7,688 nucleotides of DNA from Gemmataceae bacterium (GTDB lineage Bacteria; Planctomycetota; Planctomycetia; Gemmatales; Gemmataceae): NCBI GenBank assembly GCA_026418875.1, contig JAOAAM010000078.1, positions 1-7,688 on the forward strand. The letters run 5' to 3'. The position numbers and the translations under genes were made by a program. Below, piece after piece: positions 1 to 5,462 of the stretch. Below the pieces are notes generated by a model, which was given only the letters and a program-made list of their open reading frames with translations, did not search any database and was not told the DNA's origin. Numbering within the stretch: position 1 is the stretch's first letter; every line of letters begins with the position of its first letter.

Positions 1-153
1 CAGCAAAGCATAGAACAGCTTCCCGTATTGCCCCCCCGACCGCAACTCCTGACAAAGCAGCGCGACGGCATTCTCGGCGCCCGCCTCACCGAGGACATGG
101 CGCAAGCGTTCGTACAGCGCGGGATCATCAGCCGGCATCGCCGCAGCATCCAT
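1..153 (-). CDS. N-terminal 51 residues of an unrecognised protein, truncated by the left window edge
   Basis: The minus strand is open from an ATG at 153-151 to the window edge, giving 51 codons that start MDAAAMPADDPALYERLRHV. An AGGAG ribosome-binding site lies at 162-166 (plus coordinates), 8 nt before the ATG, which supports this start. The visible part is soluble and helical-looking, with an ALYERLRHVLGEAG-type stretch and a QYGKLFYALL segment, and has no signal peptide or membrane segment. It resembles the amphipathic N-termini of planctomycete helical-repeat or uncharacterised proteins, but that is only an impression and I assign no function. It lies 70 nt downstream of the secreted-protein gene on the same strand, so the two may be cotranscribed. 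Confidence 0.6.
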   Translation of the reverse strand, partial: MDAAAMPADDPALYERLRHVLGEAGAENAVALLCQELRSGGQYGKLFYALL

Positions 154-223
154 ATCATTCGCTCCTGGCTTCAAGGCGCATTCTACGAACGCCGGCCCTC
201 CTCGCCGAAACGTGTACACCGGA

Positions 224-1123
224 TCAAGGCGATTTCGCGAAGGGCAAAACTTCGTACTCGATTTCGTATTCGACTTGCTCGGATCCTTTGCGATAACGGA
301 CAATCACCGTTCGCGGACCGGTGCCGATCTCCGCCGTCGAAACTCGGATCGGGTTGCACTCCAACACGGTGCCAAGTGCCTGAATTCTGGCCGACCGGCT
401 CGACGGGACAATCGCGACCTGCATTGTCGCCGAGCCATCGAACATTCGCCCCATCTCGCCCCAAGGGCCGCCCAGGACTTCGTTGGGCCGGCGACGCTCC
501 CAATCGTTGATTGAGACGCTGAGAAACCCAAGGCGGTCGAGATAAAAGTTGAGCCGGTCGTCATCACTTGCAGGCTTGATGGGCCGCACACCCCGAATGA
601 CCAAGCGACCGACACGGCCCGACACCGCCGTCACCTCGTAATTCACCTCCAGAGTCCAAGACCAGGTGACGGGCTGTCCGGTGGCCACGTCCAGCGCTCG
701 TTGCTCCTTTTTCAGCCGAATCTTCTGCGGGCCTTTCCCGATCAATTCGGACGCGATCTTCACGCCGTCGAACGTCAATCGATCCAGCGGCAACCCGATG
801 AGTCGATCCTGACCGACGAGCTGAATCGTCACCGGCAATTGAACGACGAGATGTCGTGGCGTGTGTTTCTCTGCACGCAACTCTTGGACATCTCCATGCC
901 AGATCAACGTTCCTTTTGGAAAACGCCGGTTTCCGTCTTCCAGTTCCATTCGCAGGGTGTCGATCCCACTCGCCTCGACGGGGCGAACCGCATCGATGTG
1001 AAGCGTGGCCACCTCGGGTTGCCGACCGGCGTCCGGTTGTGCCATCGCGGGAGTGACGACTCCAAACCAGCTCGCCAAGGCGAAGTATGCGAACTTGTCG
1101 CAAAACATCATTCGGACTTCCAT
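224..1123 (-). CDS. Secreted protein of unknown family with Sec signal peptide (299 aa)
   Basis: The product begins with a short charged N-region, a hydrophobic core at about residues 11-25 and an AMA-Q cleavage site after residue 28, a classical Sec signal peptide, so the protein is probably periplasmic or exported. The start could be Met1 (1123), Met5 (1111) or Met6 (1108). All three keep the signal peptide, and the ribosome-binding site is weak (GAAGGG ahead of Met1). The mature part alternates short polar and hydrophobic stretches, suggesting mostly beta structure, with WSWTLEVNYEV at about residues 154-164 and a C-terminal VEYEIEYEVLPF near 284-295. I see no catalytic motif, lipobox or transmembrane helix and do not recognise the family. 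It is divergent from the GH5-like gene across 140 bp. Confidence 0.75.
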   Translation of the reverse strand: MEVRMMFCDKFAYFALASWFGVVTPAMAQPDAGRQPEVATLHIDAVRPVEASGIDTLRMELEDGNRRFPKGTLIWHGDVQELRAEKHTPRHLVVQLPVTIQLVGQDRLIGLPLDRLTFDGVKIASELIGKGPQKIRLKKEQRALDVATGQPVTWSWTLEVNYEVTAVSGRVGRLVIRGVRPIKPASDDDRLNFYLDRLGFLSVSINDWERRRPNEVLGGPWGEMGRMFDGSATMQVAIVPSSRSARIQALGTVLECNPIRVSTAEIGTGPRTVIVRYRKGSEQVEYEIEYEVLPFAKSP

Positions 1124-1263
1124 CGACTTAGCCCTTCGAATGCCCCAGCGATCGTACTACCTTTCGACCGATCGAGCCACAAAAAATTTTTCCCGCAAGA
1201 TTCATCGACCGCCTTGTCCTCGCTGAAACCCTGGTAGAATGGGCCACGACGCGGAGGCTGCCC
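1124..1263. promoter_or_regulatory. Divergent intergenic region with weak promoter elements and an A6T5 tract
   Basis: This 140-bp gap separates the minus-strand secreted-protein gene from the plus-strand GH5-like gene, so it should hold promoters for both. For the plus strand, a TAGAAT -10-like hexamer lies at 1235-1240 with a TTGTCC candidate -35 at 1214-1219. The spacer is only 15 nt, so this is a weak call. The GH5-like gene has a good GGAGG at 1253-1257, 6 nt before its ATG. For the minus strand only a poor TTGTGG-17-TAGTAC pair is visible. An AAAAAATTTTT run at 1181-1191 is the most AT-rich part and may be intrinsically bent or easily melted. No clear operator is visible. Confidence 0.35.
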
Positions 1264-2730
1264 ATGAAAGCCCATTTCGTCATCCTCGTTTGGATTTGGC
1301 TCGTTCCGATCGCTCTCTGCGGCGAGTTGCCGCTGATCGCCGTGTCGCCGGACGGATCGGGGTTTGTCGAAAAACGCACGGGCCGACCGTTCGTTCCCTG
1401 GGGGTTCAACTACGACCACGATTCGCGTGGCCGTCTGATCGAGGATTATTGGCTCGACGAATGGCCCTTGATCGAGAGTCATTTTCGAGAGATGAAACAG
1501 CTGGGCGCGAACACCGTTCGCATTCATTTGCAACTTGCCCGCTTCATGGACAACCCGAGCGAGCTCAATCGAAAAAACCTAACACAACTGCAAAAGCTCC
1601 TTGCTTTAGCGGAGAGTATTGGACTCTATCTGAATATCACGGGACTCGGATGCTACCATAAAGCAGATGTTCCCTCATGGTACGACGACTTACCGGAGAA
1701 TGGCCGCTGGCAAGTCCAGGCGAACTTCTGGCACGCCGTTGCCAACTGTTGTCGTAACCGACCTGTGGTGCTGTGCTATGACCTGATGAACGAACCGGTC
1801 GTTCCCTATGGGAAGCGACAACCAAAAGATTGGCTTGGTCCTGCGTTCGCTAACAAACATTTCGTGCAGCTTGTTAGTTTGGATCAATCGGGCCGACCTC
1901 GACATGAGATTGCCCGCAGCTGGATCCGACATTTGGTGCGAGCGATCCGTTCCGTCGACCAAGATCATCTCATCACCGTGGGTTTGGTGGATTGGAGCCT
2001 CGATGTCCCAGGGATGACCTCCGGTTTCATCCCGGAGAAAATAGCATCCGAATTGGATTTCTTGAGCGTCCACGTCTACCCGAAGAAGGGACAAATCAAA
2101 GATGCGCTGACCACACTGCGGCGTTTTTGTGTCGGGAAGCCCGTTTTGATCGAAGAGACATTCCCCTTGAACTGCCCACTAGCGGAATTTGCGGATTTCA
2201 TTCGCCAGTCTCGAGAGTTGGCGGCGGGTTGGCTCGGGTTCTATTGGGGCAAACCAATGGAGCAACTGCGCGCATCCAAAACGATCGCCGATGCCATGAT
2301 GCTCCAGTGGCTGGAATACTTCGAGACAACGAGCAAAGGGTTGTCCGCTCCTTTAGAACTCGAATTCAAAGGGCGTTGTGGGCCGCTACAGCCGGAAGGT
2401 CAACCCTACGATGCACGACGGCAAATGTTCCGATTGCGCGTGGAAGACATATCACGTTTCACGATCACTTCGGTCGTGCCTGACATCAAAGATCGTGGGA
2501 TTATTTTGCAAATCTCTGGGATGTTAGAGGATGCAGAAGGTCCGCTCACGATGTTCGTTCCTGATCGAGATGGTCAGAATCGCGAATACCGGCTGCATCA
2601 TGTCGGGTATGACCAAGAGTTGTTTCAAATTCGCCGGGAAGGCGGGGTCGCCACCATTGAATTCCTGCGCAAAGGACGAGAATTGCTGAAACCGGGGGTG
2701 TGGTTCCAATATATCGATTTCTATCGGTGA
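1264..2730 (+). CDS. Secreted GH5-like (cellulase/mannanase clan A) glycoside hydrolase
   Basis: The 488-residue product is a probable exported retaining glycoside hydrolase of the GH5 type, a (beta/alpha)8 barrel that cleaves beta-linked glycans. The substrate cannot be read from the sequence. Residues 1-20 form a signal peptide with hydrophobic core FVILVWIWLVPIAL. The LCG near residue 20 is not a convincing lipobox. Barrel motifs appear in the expected order: PWGFNY (45-50), GANTVRIHL with the conserved Arg86, DLMNEP with acid/base Glu177, SVHVYP with His270 and Tyr272, KPVLIEE with the nucleophile at Glu297 or Glu298 (Glu298 fits best), and FYWGK with Trp328. Residues about 360-488 follow the barrel and look like a beta-rich accessory domain I cannot name. 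GGAGG at 1253-1257 supports the start. The gene leads a same-strand run with the DUF1573-like and SDR genes. Confidence 0.88.
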   Translation: MKAHFVILVWIWLVPIALCGELPLIAVSPDGSGFVEKRTGRPFVPWGFNYDHDSRGRLIEDYWLDEWPLIESHFREMKQLGANTVRIHLQLARFMDNPSELNRKNLTQLQKLLALAESIGLYLNITGLGCYHKADVPSWYDDLPENGRWQVQANFWHAVANCCRNRPVVLCYDLMNEPVVPYGKRQPKDWLGPAFANKHFVQLVSLDQSGRPRHEIARSWIRHLVRAIRSVDQDHLITVGLVDWSLDVPGMTSGFIPEKIASELDFLSVHVYPKKGQIKDALTTLRRFCVGKPVLIEETFPLNCPLAEFADFIRQSRELAAGWLGFYWGKPMEQLRASKTIADAMMLQWLEYFETTSKGLSAPLELEFKGRCGPLQPEGQPYDARRQMFRLRVEDISRFTITSVVPDIKDRGIILQISGMLEDAEGPLTMFVPDRDGQNREYRLHHVGYDQELFQIRREGGVATIEFLRKGRELLKPGVWFQYIDFYR

Positions 2731-2791
2731 CTTCATCGTAGCTCGGTAGGCAGCCGATTCGGGGCGCAAAGCAAAGAAGGGGGTTCGTCCG

Positions 2792-3277
2792 ATGAGCATG
2801 ACATCCAGGCAAGTCGTCGTGCGAGCGGTGAGTCGTGCCTTGATCGCAGCGGCAATCACTTTCGTGGTTGTCGCCGGGGCGACGATGATCTACGAGGAAT
2901 GGGCTGGAGTCCGGCAAACCGTGTTGGTCGAGGCCGAGGAAATCGATATCGGTACAGTGTCGGCCGAGGCTCGACCAAAAGTGGAGATCCGATTCCGCAA
3001 CCATGGGCCTCAAGACCGCCGGATTGTCAATTTCGCACCTAGTTGAAGTGCGGTTGCGTGCTTCCGTGCGAAGCAATATCAGAATGTCATTTTGGCTGCT
3101 CGCGCAACAACGACGGTTGAGTTATGGCTGGAGTTTCATGGAGTAGGGGAATTGAATCTGCCCGTTGGGTTATATTTGGATGACGGTGGACTCCGCGAAA
3201 TGAAAGTATTGATTCGAGGCCAGGTCATTGCTCCGAACAAGGATCTAAAGGAACGCGAATCAGGCGGTCAAAAATAA
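2792..3277 (+). pseudogene. Membrane-anchored DUF1573-like protein interrupted by one in-frame TGA (pseudogene or recoded gene)
   Basis: An ATG at 2792, 8 nt after a GAAGGGGG ribosome-binding site, opens a frame that ends at TGA 3044-3046 (codon 85). The same frame then runs open to TAA 3275-3277, so the whole would be about 161 residues with one internal stop. Residues 14-33 form a single membrane helix (SRALIAAAITFVVVAGATMI). The next part (EEIDIGTVSAEARPKVEIRFRNHG) and the part after the stop (VELWLEF, LPVGLYLDD, VLIRGQV) read like the two halves of a DUF1573-type beta-sandwich. That family usually has Ser-Cys-Gly-Cys where the TGA falls. A frame starting at 3049 encodes Cys-Gly-Cys-Val-Leu-Pro-Cys, which suggests compensated indels; selenocysteine insertion is the alternative. 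The gap to the GH5-like gene is 61 nt and to the SDR ATG 77 nt. Confidence 0.55.
3044..3075 (+). other. In-frame TGA followed by a 6-bp hairpin (possible bacterial SECIS)
   Basis: The TGA at 3044-3046 is followed after 12 nt by a perfect hairpin: TGCTTC (3059-3064), loop CGTGC (3065-3069), GAAGCA (3070-3075). Eighteen nucleotides separate the TGA from the apical loop, and a G is the second loop base. Both fit the loose rules described for bacterial SECIS elements: a small loop with an early G, roughly 16-37 nt downstream of UGA. These rules are permissive and chance matches occur, so this is only a candidate. Confidence 0.25.
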
Positions 3278-3344
3278 GTAGGAGCAGGTTGGAATTGGAC
3301 TACGGTGTGACCACCACTTTGGATAAAGGGTCGCCGTGGACAGT

Positions 3345-3349
3345 GGAGG
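3345..3349 (+). promoter_or_regulatory. Ribosome-binding site that decides the SDR start
   Basis: GGAGG sits 5 nt before the ATG at 3355. The frame is also open upstream to a TTG at 3289, which has its own AGGAG at 3280-3284 but only a 4-nt spacer. The ATG puts MDLGLTNRVVVITGG at the N-terminus, the usual SDR beginning, so it is preferred. Confidence 0.6.
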
Positions 3350-3354
3350 TTGGC

Positions 3355-4140
3355 ATGGACCTTGGACTGACCAACCGGGTCGTTGTGATCACGGGGGGAG
3401 GAAGGGGGATTGGTGCGGCCATTGCGAGGGTGGTTGCAGCCGAGGGAGCCGCAGCGGCGATTGTCTCGCGGGATCCGGCGGAAAATGCCTCTGTCGTCCA
3501 AGCAATCCGAGACGCCGGTGGCCAAGCGATCGCTGTCGGGGCAGAACTGACGGACTCCGAGGAGTGCCGACGCAGTGTGGAAGAAGTCGTGGCACAGTTA
3601 GGTCGGATCGATGGGTTGGTAAATAATGCAGGAGTGAATGATGGCGTTGGCTTGGAGCAAGGTGATCCGCAAAGGTTCATGTTATCTTTGCGACGGAATT
3701 TGACTCATTATTATGAGATGGCGCATTTTGCTCTGGCATATTTGAAGCGCACTCGTGGGGCGATTGTGAATATCAGTTCCAAGGTGGCGGAGACGGGGCA
3801 AGGCCGCACGTCGGCCTATGCGGCGGCGAATGGCGGTCGGAATGCACTGACGCGAGAATGGGCCGTGGAATTGGCTCCCTACGGTATCCGAGTGAACGCC
3901 GTGGTCGTGGCGGAATGTTGGACCCCGATGTATCAGGAGTGGCTGCAAACGTTGCCCGATCCGGAGAGAACGCGTCGACGGATTGAGCAGCGGATCCCCC
4001 TGGGCCAAAGAATGACCCGGCCGGAGGAAATTGCCGACGCGGTGGCCTTTCTGTTGTCCGATCGAGCAAGTCACATCACCGGGCAACTACTGCATGTTGA
4101 TGGGGGATACGTTCACCTCGACCGAGCCTGCACGGAGTGA
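3355..4140 (+). CDS. Short-chain dehydrogenase/reductase with Asn in place of the catalytic Lys
   Basis: The 261-residue product is a classical-length SDR, a Rossmann-fold NAD(P)-dependent oxidoreductase of the cytoplasm. Visible motifs are the cofactor loop TGGGRGIG (13-20), NNAG (90-93), the helix Asn115, NISS with catalytic Ser142 (13 residues before the Tyr, the usual spacing) and Tyr155. The region from GQGRTSAY to LTREWA and the IRVNAV stretch resemble sugar or polyol dehydrogenase members, but the substrate is not determined. The motif expected as YxxxK reads YAAAN, so the Lys is Asn159 (codon AAT, 3829-3831). Nearby, VVVAE (183-187) replaces the common VxPAE. Such a protein would be expected to be impaired, or to use another proton relay. 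It ends 27 nt before the convergent glycosyltransferase stop and is the last gene of the GH5-like run. An upstream TTG start at 3289 is possible but less likely. Confidence 0.9.
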   Translation: MDLGLTNRVVVITGGGRGIGAAIARVVAAEGAAAAIVSRDPAENASVVQAIRDAGGQAIAVGAELTDSEECRRSVEEVVAQLGRIDGLVNNAGVNDGVGLEQGDPQRFMLSLRRNLTHYYEMAHFALAYLKRTRGAIVNISSKVAETGQGRTSAYAAANGGRNALTREWAVELAPYGIRVNAVVVAECWTPMYQEWLQTLPDPERTRRRIEQRIPLGQRMTRPEEIADAVAFLLSDRASHITGQLLHVDGGYVHLDRACTE

Positions 4141-4167
4141 TTTCCTCCGATTGGGGGGCGGGTGAAG

Positions 4168-5316
4168 TCAGATCGACTCGAAGCTCGGTTTCGAGACGGT
4201 CGATGGGCAGAGACGCCGGTACAACTCGGCGTAGGCAGCGATGGTGTGTTCGAGACGGAAGTGGCGCTCGGCCCGTTGCCGGGCGGCGGTGCCCAGCGAT
4301 TGCGCCAGGCAGGAGTCGTCGAGCAGTCGAAGAAGAGCGCGGGTGGTCGCGGTGATGTCGCCCCGTGGAACGAGGAGCCCGTCGACACCATCGCTGACCA
4401 ACTCGGGGTTGCCTCCGACGGCCGTGACGACGACCGGCAGGCCCGAAGCCATGGCCTCCATCAAGGTCAGTGAGGCCGCCTCGCTCAGCGACGTCATGGC
4501 GAAAATGTCTGCCGCCCGCATCAACTCGGGGATGTCGTGGCGAACGCCAAGAAAGTGGACCCTGGCTCGGACGTTTAATGACTCGGCCAACGACTCCAGT
4601 TCGCCGCGAAGCGGACCATCCCCGGCGAGGAGCCAATCGACGTCGTTCCGTTGGGCCGCCACCTGAGCAAATGCTTTGAGTAGGGTGGCGTGGTCTTTGA
4701 CCGGGTGAAATCGTGCGACTGTCAGCACATAGCGTCGATTGGGGGCCAGCCCGAGTTGCGCTCGCAGGGAGGCGCGGTCGGGGAGATGAGTATAGCGCGA
4801 GACGTCGATGCCGTTCAGGATCACCTCGATCCGATGGCGGGGGAAGCCGTCGTTTTGGGCCAAGGCATCGGCACTGAAGCGAGCGCAGGCATTGATGGCG
4901 TCGGCAAGAGGAGACAGCAACCAGCGATTGACGCTGTGGCGCAAGGGCGAGACGACGTCGGGGAAATGTCGGCCGTGTTCGGTGAAGATGAGGCGGGGCC
5001 GATGGCGGAGAAGGGAGAGTTTGGCCAAGGCGGAGTAGAAAAACGGCGTGTATTGGTGGGCATGCAGGATGTGGATGCCGCGTTCTGTGATGGCTCGGCG
5101 GAGGCGGCCCACGAGTCTCCAGTCGCGACCGGGCCGGCGGTCCAGGCAAATTACCTCGACGCCCTCTTGTCTGAGCCGTTCCCCCAGTAGACCCACGGAA
5201 TCCAGGCAAAAAATCGTCGGCTGGATCTGGCCACGAAGTCGTCGAATCGTTTCCGCAGTGAGGACCTCGGCTCCGGCCACGGGCATGGCGTGCAAGACAT
5301 AACCGATGCGGAGCAT
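4168..5316 (-). CDS. GT4-family glycosyltransferase (GT-B fold)
   Basis: The 382-residue product matches a GT4-type retaining glycosyltransferase, which moves sugar from a nucleotide-sugar donor to an acceptor glycan or lipid at the cytoplasmic face. The N-terminal domain shows RIGYVLHAMPVAGAE (3-17), with the glycine-rich acceptor-side loop, and HAHQ (85-88). The C-terminal donor domain shows NGID (168-171), ARFHPVKDH with Arg202 and Lys207, GDGP (232-235), and the EX7E motif Glu279 to Glu287 (EAASLTLME), followed by GLPVV and GLLVPRGD. The ATG at 5316 is preferred to an upstream ATG at 5577: it gives the normal family N-terminus, has GGAGA just upstream (5321-5325), and leaves the extra low-complexity residues overlapping the divergent gene untranslated. 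There is no signal peptide or membrane segment. Donor and acceptor cannot be inferred. Confidence 0.92.
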   Translation of the reverse strand: MLRIGYVLHAMPVAGAEVLTAETIRRLRGQIQPTIFCLDSVGLLGERLRQEGVEVICLDRRPGRDWRLVGRLRRAITERGIHILHAHQYTPFFYSALAKLSLLRHRPRLIFTEHGRHFPDVVSPLRHSVNRWLLSPLADAINACARFSADALAQNDGFPRHRIEVILNGIDVSRYTHLPDRASLRAQLGLAPNRRYVLTVARFHPVKDHATLLKAFAQVAAQRNDVDWLLAGDGPLRGELESLAESLNVRARVHFLGVRHDIPELMRAADIFAMTSLSEAASLTLMEAMASGLPVVVTAVGGNPELVSDGVDGLLVPRGDITATTRALLRLLDDSCLAQSLGTAARQRAERHFRLEHTIAAYAELYRRLCPSTVSKPSFESI

Positions 5317-5320
5317 ACTC

Positions 5321-5325
5321 TCTCC
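5321..5325 (-). promoter_or_regulatory. Ribosome-binding site supporting the glycosyltransferase start
   Basis: On the minus strand GGAGA lies 4 nt before the ATG at 5316-5314. It favours this start over the longer reading from 5577, which would overlap the divergent gene by more than 100 bp. Confidence 0.5.
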
Positions 5326-5342
5326 GGGGCTGGGATTGCGCG

Positions 5343-5351
5343 AGTATAACA
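5343..5351 (-). promoter_or_regulatory. Extended -10 promoter for the glycosyltransferase
   Basis: On the minus strand the sequence reads TGTTATACT, an extended -10 (TGn plus TATACT, five of six consensus bases). No good -35 lies 16-18 nt upstream, as is common for extended -10 promoters. Transcription would begin near 5336, giving a leader of about 20 nt with the GGAGA ribosome-binding site. Confidence 0.45.
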
Positions 5352-5382
5352 TGCGGGTCGGACCAGCGGCTACGGACCATCT

Positions 5383-5421
5383 TCGCAAAAGCCCGGGCAT
5401 TTTACACTTGGCTGTTTGCGA
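5383..5421. repeat. Nested inverted repeats over the PGI-homologue promoter (candidate operator)
   Basis: Two 7-bp arms, TCGCAAA (5383-5389) and TTTGCGA (5415-5421), are perfect inverted copies 25 nt apart. Inside them AAAA-GCCCGGGC-A-TTTT (5387-5403) is a second near-palindrome centred on an 8-bp perfect palindrome at 5391-5398. The structure overlaps the -35 hexamer and the spacer of the plus-strand promoter and lies upstream of the divergent glycosyltransferase promoter, a natural place for a shared regulator. No known regulator site is recognised. Confidence 0.3.
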
Positions 5422-5429
5422 CCTAGACT
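5401..5429 (+). promoter_or_regulatory. Sigma-70-type promoter for the PGI homologue
   Basis: TTTACA (5401-5406, five of six consensus bases) and TAGACT (5424-5429, four of six) are separated by exactly 17 nt. The expected transcription start is near 5436, giving a leader of about 27 nt. The ribosome-binding site GGGAGGAG at 5449-5456 lies 6 nt before the ATG. A small CCTC-CGG-GAGG hairpin could partly cover it. Confidence 0.5.
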
Positions 5430-5462
5430 TGCGCATGGCAGTCCCTCCGGGAGGAGCGAAGC

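Noticed and set aside
1149..1175. CGATCG units in the 1124-1263 gap as an operator
   Set aside because: Short self-complementary hexamers of this type are common in GC-rich DNA, and they show no helical-turn spacing or tie to a clear promoter.
2753..2761. 9-mer GCCGATTCG after the GH5-like stop that recurs at 7011-7019 after the isomerase-homologue stop
   Set aside because: It is too short and isolated to call a repeat family. Two copies in 7.7 kb of GC-rich DNA can occur by chance.
3092..3277. Separate small gene starting at TTG 3092
   Set aside because: It has no ribosome-binding site, and its sequence is the second half of the DUF1573-like domain in the same frame as the upstream part, so it is the continuation of that gene.
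4177..4195. Hairpin CTCGAA-loop-TTCGAG near the convergent gene ends as a terminator
   Set aside because: The stem is only 6 bp, lies inside the glycosyltransferase coding region and has no T-tract on either strand.
4076..5380. Long 434-codon minus-strand frame overlapping the glycosyltransferase
   Set aside because: Its translation is rich in Arg, Pro and Ser with no domain pattern, typical of an out-of-frame shadow of a GC-rich gene. The other frame has clear GT4 motifs.
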